Below, one piece after another: positions 1 to 12,500 of a DNA stretch of 64,000 bases (position 1 is its first letter; every line of letters begins with the position of its first letter). A model generated the notes under the pieces. That model saw only the letters and a program-made list of their open reading frames with translations. It made no database searches and was not told the DNA's origin. Where the stretch lies: positions 92,191 to 156,190 of the forward strand of contig CAJNYU010002047.1 in NCBI GenBank assembly GCA_905331475.1, read 5' to 3'. Made by a program: the position numbers and the translations under genes. Source of the stretch: Rotaria socialis (taxonomy: Eukaryota > Rotifera > Eurotatoria > Philodinida > Philodinidae).

Positions 1-509
1 ACGTCTTCTCTGCAAGCCCAAAAATTCTATTGACTTTGAATAGAATGGACACCTGAGTTTTTTGTTTTGCAGACAAGTTGCAAATAAATACATAAAAATC
101 AACAATGATGAAATCTGGTTAAACTTTCGAATATTATTCGACTTGATAATGATAATTTTACGTCGGCTACGATAACATAAGCAATAGGTTAAATATGTTA
201 TGACCGCTTTTGAGAAGTTTCACATCGAAATTTCGTCTATAGATATGTTTCTTAATTCAAATAGACTCAATTTTTATGTTCTTCTATAGTTAAAGTCACA
301 ACAGTTATATTGAACGAAAAAGTAAACTAGATTATCTAGTTATAATCATTTTTATTGGTTTCTAGTATTTTGTTTTTCTTACTAGATTAATAAACCAGAT
401 GGACTTGTAAAAAAAATGTTTTTCCGCATCATTTCATTAAAACATAAATATAAAAACAAAACTATTCATAATTTATAGTTTTCTAGATATATTTAGATTT
501 AATAAGAAA
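1..509. other. Intergenic/upstream stretch, no gene seen
   Basis: AT-rich sequence with no ORF or splice-bounded coding segment that I can support. It leads directly into the first exon of the inositol monophosphatase gene and presumably holds its promoter and 5' UTR. I see no clear TATA box or initiator. Confidence 0.5.
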
Positions 510-1943
510 ATGACGGACAAAGAAATTGAACTTTATTATAGAACTGTGCTCCACCTCGTATCTACAGCAGGAAAAGTAAATATATACCTACGTTTATCAA
601 AACGTAAACAGTCATGTAATAGGTAGTCTTCTGCTTCTGCTTCTTCTTCTTCTTTTCATTTGAAATCATGAATCAATATGAGCGCGTATTAATCGAAAAC
701 ACGGTCTATTGATTATTGTCATGTGCAGCGAGAAAAAAAAAGCACTGAATATGAAAAACAAATTATGTTTATACGCATAACGTAGGTTGTCAACGAAGGA
801 TTTTTGGGAAAGAAACGCGTTGAAACCAAAGCTGGTGCGGCTGATCTTGTCACAGAATTTGATCAACGTGTTGAAGAAATATTAATTAAAAAATTGCAAG
901 AAGAATTTCCTACACATAAGTAAATATGAATGCAAAATATTCGATTTACTGCATTGAATTTTAGATTCATTGGAGAAGAATCAGCTGCTTCAGGAGTAAA
1001 AACAACATTTGGGGATGATCCAACATGGATTATTGATCCCATTGATGGTACAACAAATTTCGTGCATGGGTAGGAGCGTTTTTTAATAAATTTTCTTCTA
1101 TTTATTTTTTATTCTCATTATCAGCTTTCCATTTGTCGCTATTTCTATTGCACTTGCAATAAAAAAACAAGTAGTCATTGGTGTTATTTTTAATCCTGTT
1201 TTGGATCTTCTTTACTCAGCCGTACACGGCAAAGGTGCATTTAAAAATGGTAGACCAATTAAATGCTCAGGACAAACAGGTAATTAGAACGAATGAAAAT
1301 ATCGATAATATTATTCTATTAACTGGTGATGTTTCTCTTTATGTCAATAAGATACAACTAAAGCTTTCCTATTAGAAAAAGAAAGATACTTGTTACGATT
1401 TGTTTCTTTTTTGCTTGTAGAATTAGGATTATCTCAAGTAGCAGGTGAATATGGCTCAAGTCGCGAACCTGATGTATTATCAGCTAAATGTAAAAATTTA
1501 CGAGTTATTATTGAAAAAGTTCATAGGTAAAAATCACTGCCGAAAATCAATAGAATTTTTTTGTTTTTTATTTTAAAGTATTCGAGCTATTGGTAGTGCA
1601 GCTATGAATTTATGTATGGTAGCTGAAGGAAGTTGCGATGCCTATTTCGAATATGGAATTCATATTTGGGATTATGGTAAGAAAATTTGCTTTTTCATTG
1701 ATAATAAAAACGTTTTGTTCATTTTAAAAGCTGCGGGAGATCTGATTGCACGCGAAGCTGGCGCATATACATGTGATCCATCAGGTAAATAAAAAGAATG
1801 CAATTAATTTAAAAAGAATTTATCTTTATTTGCAAGGTGGCCCATTGAATCTTCTTCATCGTTGCATTTTATGTACAGCCTCAAAGGAACTTGCTGGACA
1901 AATTTCTCCTCTACTAACTCATGTTGACTTTCCAGATGATTAG
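510..1943 (+). CDS. Inositol monophosphatase (IMPA1/IMPA2-type)
   Basis: Mg-dependent enzyme that removes phosphate from myo-inositol monophosphates in the cytosolic phosphoinositide recycling pathway. Eight exons: 510-575, 786-919, 965-1069, 1125-1279, 1352-1526, 1579-1676, 1731-1784 and 1837-1943. They sum to 894 nt (297 aa); the family is usually about 277 aa. Seen: the metal-binding motif [15 protein letters not shown] in exon 3, the GEE glutamates in GEESAA, and the second metal motif region GIHIWDYAAGD with GGPLNLL near the C terminus. The start is the first ATG in frame with an acidic N terminus like the animal enzymes. Oddity: exon 5 carries about 15 extra residues between KAFLL and VELGLS where family members run straight through, which accounts for the extra length. 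It belongs clearly to the IMPase family; IMPA1 versus IMPA2 cannot be decided here. Confidence 0.93.
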
Positions 1944-2034
1944 TCTGATTTTAGCATAATATTAAATATTAAAACAGAATAAAAAATAAAAACGTTCATT
2001 TATAATCTTGCAAAAAAACATTTTATTTTAGATA

Positions 2035-2973
2035 ATGCAGCAATATTTTATTCTTTTCATTACTGTTGTGACCGTTTTCTTTGGTTCAATTTCTTGTAAT
2101 TCAACCGATGCCGATTGTGCCCAACTATCGAATAAAGATTGCAGAACATGTTTAAGCTTAGCCGGTTGTGCCTTTTGTAAAAATGGCAAATCCTGTTTTC
2201 TATATGATGTGAGCAACGTCATAGCCAAAAAATGTGCTATATCTGATACCCAATGGGGAACGTGTGTTGGTAGGTTGAAATTTGCTTTTTCTTCTCTCTC
2301 TCGCTCGCTAAATTAGCCGGTATTCGGATCATTGATGATATTCATACATTTTGCTGTTGTTATTTGATGAAACTATATAACGAGATGTACGAAGGTAATT
2401 GTGGATTTCAATGGGAAATGATTGAATATTACTGTAGGTTGAAACAAAATTAATTTCGTTTTTTTTTGCAAAAGCTTAAATTCTCTATTAAATATAAAAC
2501 TAAATAATTTATTCTTTGATTTTAGGTACTTTTGAAACGTGGATTATTATTGTTTCTGTTGTTGGTGGTATTCTTTTGATTGCAATATTGATCGCAATAT
2601 GTTGTGTATGCAGAAAATGTAAACGTTGTTCTATTCGAAAGTAAGTTAAGAATTAAATTTGTTTTTAAATTCACTTTGAATTCATTTGTAGAGAAGAAAA
2701 ACGACAAGCAAGAGAACAGGATGTAGAAAATCGGCGAGCGGAAGAACGACGAGCTGCAGGTGAAATTCGGTAAGACTTACTCAATTTAATTCACTATTAT
2801 TCTTATTTCTTCTCTTTAGATCGACTGAACGAAATCGTGTAGCGGATGAGATCCGTATGAAATATGGTAAATAAATTTAGATCAATTTTAAGGAACTAAT
2901 AATCTCTTTTGTGTTTGTTATAGGTATTCTGAAAGAGAAAGAAAATGGTACGGATTATACACGCATGAATTAA
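2035..2973 (+). CDS. PTTG1IP-like type I membrane protein (PSI domain)
   Basis: Homologue of pituitary tumor-transforming gene 1-interacting protein. Main model, five exons: 2035-2269, 2526-2640, 2692-2769, 2820-2866 and 2924-2973; 525 nt, 174 aa. In order: a signal peptide (MQQYFILFITVVTVFFGS), a cysteine-rich PSI-like module (CRTCLSLAGCAFC, then C/W spacing ending WGTC), one transmembrane helix (WIIIVSVVGGILLIAILIA) with membrane-proximal cysteines, then a charged Arg/Glu-rich coiled coil and a tail reading EIRMKYGILKEKEN. This order and the tail match the vertebrate family, whose role is shuttling PTTG1/securin and vesicle or nuclear trafficking. A possible 39-nt in-frame cassette exon lies in intron 1 (2395-2433). 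Start chosen as the ATG that begins the signal peptide. Confidence 0.88.
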
Positions 2974-3353
2974 TCAATATTTGGAGCCATCGAAGAAAAA
3001 CAACGTTCAATTATATTTTATGCTTCTACTAATCAATGCGCAATACTCAATATTTTCTGACCGAATTTTTTGTTTTCAAAAGTGCACTGCGTTCATTTCG
3101 TTTTTTTTCTCTCCCCCGTCCATTGCAATCGCTAGTTTGGAAAGAAAGCTACTTTTATGTGATTTCATCTTATTCCATTTTTTGCTGCCATCTGACTAAC
3201 GACATTCTATTTTTGCTTATTCCGCTTTTTTTTCATTGATCTGACTTTATTAATAATCTAAATATGATGAATAAAACTAATCTTCAATTTTGTTTATTTT
3301 TCAAATAAATTTAATAATATAACAAGAAAATTTGTTTTTTTCTTCTTCTAAAG

Positions 3354-3921
3354 ATGATATCACCTTCATTTCATCTCGTTATAAAACAATGTCATAAGCA
3401 ATGGCGTTCACCATTATTTCGTACGATTGTCGTTATTCATCAACGACAATTGTCAACAATCGAACATGAAAAACAAGATTCTAAAAAACAAGATAACGAT
3501 GGTCTTGCTCAATCTCAAAATAGTCAAATTCAAAAAGTTAAATTCACGCAAAAAGGTATAACTGTGTACTACTTTTCTGATCGAAAACAACAATCCTTCA
3601 TTATAGCACAGCAAACGGCTAAAGATACTGTTTATTCGCTTGTTGTCGTAGCTGGAGTTGCTGCATTAAGTGGATTGTGTTATGTAATAATGCATGAACT
3701 CTATTCGAGAGAAACTCCGAATGGCATTTATAAAGAAGCATCCAGGATTTGCTTAGAAAATAGTGATGTAAGTTTATAATTAGAAAATGCCTAAATGAAC
3801 AGAAGATGTTTTCCTAATAGGTACAAGAAGCATTAGGTCTACCGATTATAGTTCATACAACACCTCAAATCGGTTCTATGCGAATCAATAACGTTCGGTA
3901 ATATAAGTATAGTCATCACTG

Positions 3922-3952
<31 letters not shown>

Positions 3953-4500
3953 ACTAACGATTCTAATTTATAATTTATCTGAAAAATTAAATTCTCTGAA
4001 TTTTAAAAATTTATCAACCTATTCCAAAAGAAAAGGATATTGAGAATAACCGCATGAAAAAAAAACACTTCAAAGAAAATAAACAACGTGGTGCTATAGA
4101 TATTTCAATAAACTGTATGTTTTCACATCAGTGATGTTATTCAAATCCTCTTGTTTAAAATAGAAATATTTTCATAGGAAATAAATTTAAAAATTTCTTT
4201 AAATTTCTACTTAAAGGGCAAGAACGTTTGATGAAAAAGGACATCAAAGTATGACAGTTTCGTTTTACTTAACTGGTAAAGAACGATCCGGTGTTGTTGC
4301 TATTAAAGTTCAAAAAGTATGTGAAGAACATTTTCTTTTACGCCAACGAATAATTTCTACTATTCTTGTAGAATATTTCAAATAAATTCGTCTACGATTA
4401 TATTCTTGTCCAATTGGATAAACAGTGGCATAGTCAAAACATAGTTCAAGTTTATCCAGATTCCAACCCATCGTCCTTTAGAAGAGAAATCTCATCATAA
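3354..4500 (+). CDS. TIMM21: Mitochondrial import inner membrane translocase subunit Tim21
   Basis: Tim21 links the TOM and TIM23 preprotein translocases and helps respiratory-chain assembly in the inner membrane. Four exons: 3354-3767, 3821-3897, 4217-4316 and 4372-4500; 720 nt, 239 aa. Residues 1 to about 40 form a basic, hydroxylated presequence with RQLST near its end. About residues 95-115 form one membrane helix (TVYSLVVVAGVAALSGLCYV), followed by HELYSRETPNGIYKEA, the family's conserved juxtamembrane segment. The intermembrane-space domain ends in VYDYILVQLD. Order and length match metazoan TIMM21. A trinucleotide microsatellite lies in intron 2. It is on the same strand as PTTG1IP and ends about 65 bp before the convergent MAM gene. 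Confidence 0.88.
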
Positions 4501-4566
4501 CCTAGATTTTTATAATATAGCGTGCATGTGTAGATATAATATTTTTTTTTAAAGAACGATTATTTT

Positions 4567-5926
4567 TTATTCAAAACATGATCGAACAGTCGTATTTGTT
4601 GTTTTTGGAGTTTTATTATCCCGATCGGCATTTTCAATTTGTATACCAATACGATTGTGTACTTTATTTTTACCGAATTGATATTGATGATTCATCGCTA
4701 GTGATGATGAAGGACAAAAATGTTTTCGAGATGTAAATATGATAATTGAAAAAAGTATAATTAACAATGTCAATGCTATTAAAGCACATAATAGATAAAG
4801 AACTAATGTTAACATAGTTTGACCAGGAGATGAAGGTGGATTTTCATCGGATAAATCATCCAATTTCCAATTAGGTAAATTAAATAATGTAGAATTACTT
4901 TCATTTGAATAGAGTTTAGTACTGGACGTAATCGATGTTGTAGTTTGAATTTCGGTTGTATGGAAGGTGCTACTTGTCATATTTACAATGGCTAGAAATA
5001 AAGAGAAAAAGTTTGTATTATAGTCGAAATCTCTTCAATATATCTATTGAACTCTCGCTTAAGGTTTATAGATATAAACTATAGTTTCGATTGAATCATT
5101 ACATTTTTTTTTATCGCTATGAATATCAGCAATCATCTCTCTCCTTTTTTTTGTTTTTGTTCATGTAGTTCCTTCTTAGCTATTATCATGCACATCGGTT
5201 TTTCGTTTTTGTATCCTAATATTTACGCAAGCATCAATTTGCACGATGATCAAATTTACTCACCAATAGGACAATTTTCAATAAAAATATCATCAAGACC
5301 AAACCAAACGAGTGCATTGTTTTTCCTCTTTGGTACATGTCGAATTTCAATATCAATCTAAGCAAGACATGCATGATTTTGAATACAAACAATTTTTTTG
5401 TCTTTTTTTAATTTCATACTCGAAATTCTTCTGCTGCTTTGAATATAACATTTCCTTGTTGCCAAATCGGATCATTGTTTTCTGATGAGTCATTTTTATT
5501 GATTATTCCCTTCCATTGGCCTACAGAAGTCAATCGCGTTCGATTTTTTTCAATTAAATAAATTTCAATAAAATCATGCTCGTTTTGAATACTATATTGA
5601 AATGTTAATCGAATATCGAATGAACACAATGGAGATAAATGTAACCACGACGACATAATAGCATCCGTAAAACCGATTCGTTTATCTTCTTTACTTTCCG
5701 CGTCAGCAATTAAAACTATTTCAAAAAAATCTTAGGCTAGAAAAAGTTTAATTTCTCATCGAATACCTTTGTTTCCGTTGTCTAAGGTTGTTATATGCCA
5801 TCGTCGGCCAATACTCCAACTGCAAGTACCAAGAGAAAAAGTACATAATTGATTGTATTGAACGGAATCGACAAGTTTTATTATTAAAACGAATATCAAA
5901 ACTAAGACAATAGGTGCATATAAAAT
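4567..5926 (-). CDS. MAM-domain single-pass membrane protein (5' exon unresolved)
   Basis: Four minus-strand exons in phase: 5767-5926, 5420-5715, 5264-5357 and 4567-4991; 975 nt, 324 residues visible. The first visible exon encodes a hydrophobic signal-like segment (LVLIFVLIIKLVDS) and then CSWSIGRRWHITTL. The second and third contain a MAM-like beta-sandwich core ending VWFGLDDIFIENCPIG, the family's typical IDDI...C closure. The last exon has a Thr/Ser-rich stalk, one transmembrane helix (LTLVLYLLCALIALTLLIIL) and a roughly 50-residue cytoplasmic tail. MAM domains mediate extracellular adhesion in receptor phosphatases, meprins and neuropilins. No catalytic domain is attached here, so the role is unknown. 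An in-frame stop just before 5926 shows that the initiator ATG lies in an upstream exon that I could not fix. Confidence 0.72.
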
Positions 5927-6248
5927 CTAAAAAACACCTTAGTGCATCTTACTTATTTTCATCATCAATGCTAATCGAACAATCAATTATTTTTCTTTTT
6001 GATGATTCGACGATTCAAATGAATACATATATGTACATAGACAAGCCGATTTGTTAGTGATCATTATCGTTCACTTTTTTCTCTGTTGACAAAAGGATCA
6101 TGTAGTTATCCGATTGACGTTACAATTTAATGATAAGAAAAGAAACAAATTATTTCTTCCAAGCAGCCGTATCTATATTCTCTAATTGAACTTTTATTTG
6201 CGTTCATATGATTATGCGACAAACACTATTATGTCGATATAAAAAAAA

Positions 6249-6277
6249 TATATAAAGTGCTACTGTAACCGTCAGTT
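6249..6277 (+). promoter_or_regulatory. Candidate TATA/initiator core promoter
   Basis: TATATAAAG at 6249-6257 is followed about 23 bases later by TCAGTT at 6272-6277. This is the spacing and sequence expected for a TATA box plus initiator on the plus strand. The gene it would drive runs towards the assembly gap at 6997-7096, so it cannot be identified. Chance occurrence in AT-rich DNA is possible. Confidence 0.35.
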
Positions 6278-6950
6278 CGAGTAGCTGTCTAATTCGAGTT
6301 CGAATATAAATCCAAAAAAGAAAAATAATGAATTTTAAAAAGTTTTAAGAATTTGTGGAATAGTTCTTAGTTTCATATCGATTTTATTTAGATAAAATCT
6401 TTATGAAAAAAAAAAACATTTTATCTGAATTTGTCTAAAATTGAAAATTTTATTAAATTTTCGTTCTTGGTTGTTTAATTAATTGAATAGAAAAAAATTT
6501 TTTTTTGAATGCTAAATACTCTAACATAAAAATAAAATATCAATTTATATCAGATTAAGATCGAAATATTTTCATGAATTTTTAATTAATATCAATATCA
6601 TTGATTTCGTTTTCAATTTTTCATAGGCAAAAAAAGTAGTCTCAATTTAAAGATAAAAGAGGTTTAATTCATTTATCAATGACTTTTCCAGAATAAAATT
6701 AGAATATATTAAAAGAATTATATATTCTTAACATATCAAAATGAGAAGAAACAATTTATGAATTTTTCTTTATAGAAATATTTTTCTAAGTCGAAAAATC
6801 AAGATCCAATTGTATTAACATGCAAAGTAAAAGAATATTATTAAATAAAACAAAATAAAGTAATGTATTTTCTTTAATAGCATGTTTTGTGAAACACGAT
6901 CTGAAAGGACTGTTGAAGTATATAATAAGGTAGATATTTGGGCCCATCCG

Positions 6951-6961
6951 CGGGGGGGGGG

Positions 6962-6996
<35 letters not shown>

Positions 6997-7096
6997 NNNN
7001 NNNNNNNNNNNNNNNNNNNNNNNNNNNNNNNNNNNNNNNNNNNNNNNNNNNNNNNNNNNNNNNNNNNNNNNNNNNNNNNNNNNNNNNNNNNNNNNN
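6951..7096. other. Poly-G run and 100-N assembly gap
   Basis: A G homopolymer, broken by a single C near its start, runs up to position 6996. It is followed by exactly 100 Ns (6997-7096), the conventional filler for a gap of unknown size. Long G runs next to a gap are typical of two-colour sequencing dropout or an unresolved homopolymer. The glycine- and proline-rich ORFs crossing here are artefacts. Confidence 0.95.
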
Positions 7097-7162
7097 TAGC
7101 CAATAGTCTATTTCTTCGCATTTGATCTAAGATAGTGAATCATTAAAATAATTAATCGTTCA

Positions 7163-7300
7163 ATGAAAAAAATTGTTAGACAACTGGTTGTTACATTTTC
7201 AGAGAGATTTCCTAGTGATGAATTTCAAAATGGTCGATTTAAGAATAGTGAATGCGAAATTTTTATTCAAAATTCGTATACGGAAATTAAAAAAAAATAA
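7163..7300 (+). CDS. Short ORF or terminal exon just after the gap
   Basis: A 45-codon open frame starts at ATG 7163 and stops at 7300. It contains a good acceptor (polypyrimidine then TTTTCAG) at 7202, after which the frame reads RFPSDEFQNGRFKNSECEIF. It could therefore be the last exon of a gene whose body lies in the gap, possibly the one served by the candidate promoter at 6249. No homology recognised. Confidence 0.25.
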   Translation: MKKIVRQLVVTFSERFPSDEFQNGRFKNSECEIFIQNSYTEIKKK

Positions 7301-7459
7301 ACGTTTGTAATGAATCTTAAAGTGAATCATTTATTTTTAAATCTTATTCTCGCTACTTTCGAAAATTCGGCTCGTGTGCTTCGCACCGCATTTCGTAGTC
7401 GAGTGAAACTCGAATACCATCTAGTTTTGTCTATAGCCATCGAGTTATTTCTAGTTCAG

Positions 7460-8325
7460 AAAACTCAATGCTAAAAAAGATGCAGAACCCTCTGCATCTG
7501 TCGTTCCTAAGAATGCATTGAGTGTTGCAAAAGAACGTCAAGGCACTTGTTGTATATGCAATGATATTAATCTCACTTTGGTTAACCTTTCAAAAAAATG
7601 TACGCATGAAGCAGGTTGTTGTGTTCCATGTCATTCACAAACTATTTCTAATGGTATAACTGGAAAAGGTATTCATCGTTTCGAATGTCCTATGCCGACA
7701 TGTAACGTGGAATTCGAACCTTCGGAATACTATCATTTACTTGATACTCGATTAACTGATTTAGTTGATAAGCTTTTATTAAATAAATATCTTGAATCAA
7801 GTGAAGAATTTCGTTGGTGTAAATCCACTAAAGGTTGTGGAGCCGGACAACTTGTCGAGAACTATAGAGATTTGCTTGGGTATGTATTCTATCTTAATAT
7901 TGATGTTCGTTTTTATTGTTCTCCTGTTTAGATATTACACATGTCATGCATGTGATCAACAATTATGTTTTCGACATTCATTTGAATGGCATAAAGGTTA
8001 TACATGCGATGAATTCGATCAAGAACGCGCTCAAAATCCTGATTTAGCATCAGATGCAACTGTTCTCGCCTTTACAAAACAATGTCCAAATCAAGCATGT
8101 CGTACACCAATTATGAAATTCGAAGGATGTGATGTTATGGCATGTTGTCGATATGGAACACATGCTTGTAGTGATTCAAAAGGTAAATGTGACCATGGTG
8201 GAAAAAATTATTGTGGGCAACGATTTTGTTGGAAGTGTTTGGGAAAAATTGATGTAGATAAAAAAGCCGGCTCTTACGTGAGACATTGTAATCAAAATTG
8301 TGAATATGCTACACTTAATCATTGA
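7460..8325 (+). CDS. RING-IBR-RING (RBR) E3 ubiquitin ligase, 5' partial
   Basis: Two exons are visible: 7460-7879 (phase-2 acceptor) and 7932-8325. No in-frame ATG precedes the RING in exon 1, so an upstream exon is missing, probably near or inside the gap at 6997-7096. In order: RING1-like Cys/His residues (CCICND, CTHEAGCCVPC, CPMPTC), an IBR segment (YYTCHACDQQLCFRHSFEWH) and RING2 (CPNQACRTPIMKFEGCDVM, a Cys-Gly-Lys insertion, then FCWKCLG). RBR ligases pass ubiquitin through a RING2 cysteine as a thioester. The cysteines after CDVM are the candidates. The protein ends soon after RING2, with no Ariadne or other C-terminal domain. RBR genes are expanded in bdelloids, to my knowledge; no specific orthologue is claimed. 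Confidence 0.78.
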
Positions 8326-9517
8326 ACAAACATGAGAAAAAAAAAACATTGCTTTTGAAATTAACTTCGTAGGGGGATACGGTTAGATTTTAAAATTTAA
8401 TTTATTAATAAAAATGATTAACTTCGATTTTTAACTGATCATTTATATTGTGTGATGATGAATATTTTGTCATAAAATGACGAACAAAATGAAGTCTGCG
8501 AAAAAAATAATTTATAGAAGCTGTTAAATGCAGTCTGTAAAAAAAGTAACTTAAATAGGTTGCTATTAATGGTATGATTTAAGTTTTCTTAAAAGGTTTT
8601 TTTAATAATGGAGAAACGAAAGAGATCAGTTAAAAGTGGCATATACACATTAGTCATACATGATATTAATTATTGTTTTCGAAGATCTTTATGAAACTAA
8701 TACAATTGCATAATCTACACCATACGAATCTGATATAAGCCATAATTCTGTGGTGAATTTAGAGAGCATTGAACTCGTGCTAATAAAAACTTTCTCTTCT
8801 ATAACGAACTTCATCATTTATTCATTACAGTTCACATATTGTTTCAATCATTCATTCTTTCCCATTCTACCATGAAAAAACATCCTATGAATATACGTCA
8901 ACTACGGACATCTATAGTTATGTGTATCTCTAAAATATATGGACTCAAAATATCATAAACATTGAAAGATATATGCGTTTTACTTGGTATTGCATTCTTC
9001 TAGTAGCGCCTTTTTCTATTACGTAAATTATATAATGATAAAAAGTGAAGTGTGTACGTACAACCATCCAATTACTCAGCAAAAAGTGAATCATTCCGTC
9101 AATTTTTGATTTTTGTAGATAACTACGCGATTGGTTATGTTCTGTTCAGGGCATTTTTATTACTCTCCAAACTAATCTTGTTATTGTGTTTCAGAGACAT
9201 ATCAAAATAGAAAAACAACAACACATCGGAGCGACTAATCTTATGTCTCGATTCATTTGAGTAAAGTTCAGCCGTAACATTGTTGTTTTGTCATCATTGG
9301 AAACGAAACAAAAATCAGTCATTCAAATAAGAGACGGAAAGTTCTGACTAGGAATAAATTCAAGTAGCCAATACCCTTTCATTGAATAATCATTAAATAA
9401 ACCGAATTGAACTGAATTTAGACAGACTTTTAATTATTCGAAATGGCAACGATTGGTGTATAATAAGAAATACAAATTATATTTCAAATATTTCTTTTTT
9501 TTTCAGATAAGTAAAAA
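8326..9517. other. Intergenic, nothing identified
   Basis: About 1.2 kb between the RBR ligase and SIN1. No supported ORFs or clear repeats. It holds the RBR 3' UTR and presumably the SIN1 promoter. Confidence 0.45.
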
Positions 9518-12500
9518 ATGAGCCTTGGTGGTGGCGATCTACAAGTCATATTAAGGCGTATACGTCATGGTAAATCATCAGATAGTTACTTTCAATTGTA
9601 TAAATTTTTATTTTCTTTCAAGGCTTTATTGTCTGTGATGATTCAGAATTATGCGATAAAATTATTAGTCAAGATGCAGAAAGTGAACAACGACGAAGAA
9701 CTTTAGCAAAATCGTTCGTTATAAATAAAATGATTTTTCTCGTTCATTAATTCATTTTTGTTTTATAATTCCTATAGAAAATCGATTAATATCGAAAAAA
9801 ATGATTTATTGAATTTGCTACGAACAGAACCAGATTTTATTCTTGATGAATTATCTCATTCACCCGAATGGACTGTGACCAATGTTCAAGGTATGTAGGG
9901 CGTGATCTTTATTTAGATCCTTTTACTTAATAAGTCTGAAATCGTGATGACCAGTTCTGATCTCGTTGATCAGATAATCTAATTCAGGATAACACAGACG
10001 GATATTATATTCATCATCGTAAGATTATTTATTTATGCATTTTTCTATGCTGCTCAAATGTTATTTAACAAAAATCACAAAAGCTTCCTTATCTGAAATA
10101 TAAAAATTACTGTCAATATTGCTTACTAAAAGCTTGCACAATAGAAATGGATTGAGGAAAATCTATCAATGCACCAGCATACTGAAATACTTATATGGCT
10201 TTTTTGGTCTATAATTCTTCTATATACATATATTATTTTCTTTTATGATTATTATCAAACGAAGAAAAAGCAAACTTTCTTTATCTCCTATTAACGAAAA
10301 TAATGAAGCAATCCTTTAAGGGTCTCAAGAACAATATGGACAATTTGTCATAGTACGCATAGAGGGGAAAAAAATAAAAAATATTTGTCCAATAGTAGCA
10401 CTCACTCGCTGTCACAATGCGCTTCAAAGACATTTTGCCACTTTGTTAGTAACCTCACCTTTAGCTGGTATTTATCGATAATGTCATAAACTATTTGTTT
10501 AAAATAATCTTTATTATATTCAGAGATACATTTATTGATCTAGGTGATTATTTGTGAAGATAACTACGATATATATATATATATATATATATATGTCAAA
10601 ATTACCAATGTGATTAACAAGGCTCTATTGAGTATAGTGTACACACTGTCAAATCTACTTCAATAAATTGTGCACCACCGTACTCTATTGACCTATAATT
10701 TAGAAAATTTCATTTACAGTACCAAAATTGAAGCTTCCTATCTGACAGCCTACAATCCTAGTTATGTTATTCGTCGTTCGTGAAGTTTACCAAAATAGAA
10801 ATTTTCTTACAAGATTGTTCAAAACTCTGAATAATTTTCATGAAATGGTACAATCATTTTTAACGTACAAATTTATTAAGATTTCTCCTTCCATAAAAAT
10901 AAGTAGATCAAAATGTCGTAGGAAAAAATGCTCTGCATATATCGTAAATAAAAAGAACTTTTTCAATTGAACAAGACAGTAAACATTTCTCAATTATTCT
11001 TAGATCAATAGTTGCATGAGGAACAATAAACAGTAATAAAGCTTTCTTCTTACGAACTATTTATATTAGAATAAGTTATTGTCAACAAAAATATTTAATC
11101 AAATTTTGTTTATTCTAGTACAACGAGTTCGTTGTGCAACATTGGGTCGACTCGATGAAATCAAAACTGAAAATGAAGCTAAACGAAAAGTACAAATAAT
11201 TTCTTGGATAGATCCAACTAAAGCTCAAGGTAATAAAAAACACATTCAAAATGAAACACATTCTCTCTCTCTCTCTCTTTCGTATTGAAAAGAAACCAAT
11301 GAATTAAATCATTCCGAAAAAAATAATGATGACTCTGCATCATCTCTATTTCAACGTCGTACAGAACCAATTATACCTCTAAAACATCCATCACCTCTTA
11401 CAGCTCTTATTCAATCGGCAACAAATAAACACAATCCATTTGCCCAATATGCAAAATACGATGGAACAGTATGCTTTATCTATCCTAATGCTTTTTTTGT
11501 TCAACCGCTCTTTTTCTCATTTAGCCAAATATTAGCTCTAATCAATCGAAAAAGTTTACTGTTAACTTCCAATCTCAAAACCAAAAACTTCAAATTATTG
11601 TTGCTTCAAATGCTACAGTAACGGAAACAATTGGTTTTGTTTGTTATAAATATACAATCGAAAATCGCGAGCCAGCTCTAACGTATTTTTATTATATTTC
11701 GATATGGAGTAAATTCTTATGTTTTTATTTTTAGTCAAAGTGATCCGTCCAAATATTGTCTTCATATTGCCGATGATGATGGTGAACTGGATGAATTTCC
11801 CCCATTAACGAATGATCGAGCCATTGGTCACTTTGATTTTCCTCATTTAATATTAATTGAACAACAGAATAAACCATCGGGACCTATTGACAATAAAATA
11901 GATGACAATTCTAGTGATATAGAAACTGATGATGACGATGGCTCATTTGAGAATTCTTCTCGTTCAGCAACACCACCATCAGCTGAACGTCGAAAATCGT
12001 TGAGTTCAGTAGGAAAGGTTTCAACGAATAATTTTGTCCAAAATGGTCCCGCAACAGCTGATCCAATAGATAATTTAAATCGTTTATACGAAAGTCTTAA
12101 TCAAAAATCATATTTTTTCGACTATTATACTAAACTAGGTGGCAACAAACATGTTAAAATTCGTATTGATGTATCCGGTGAACAAGTACGCTTTGATTTA
12201 TTAGAAAAATCAACTAGATTAACCTGGCAAAGTATGCCATTAACAACACAACGTTTAATTGATTGTAATCTATTAAACAAAGATAAATACCGGAAAAAAG
12301 GTAAGGATATCGATCGTTTGTCTACTTATTCTAACCTACAGTTATCCATTACCGGTTTTCTTAATTCTTCAGAAATGTCAATGAGACGGGAGAAAAAAAA
12401 TCATGAGGGTTTTACTTTTCGACATCTCCAGATCATGTTTAATAAAAATTGATCAATAAAACAACTATCTATAAGTGCAAGTGTCTTCGCTGAGTGGATT

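Noticed and set aside
6786..7121. ORFs rich in Gly or Pro crossing the gap
   Set aside because: They translate the G homopolymer and the N run; artefacts of assembly.
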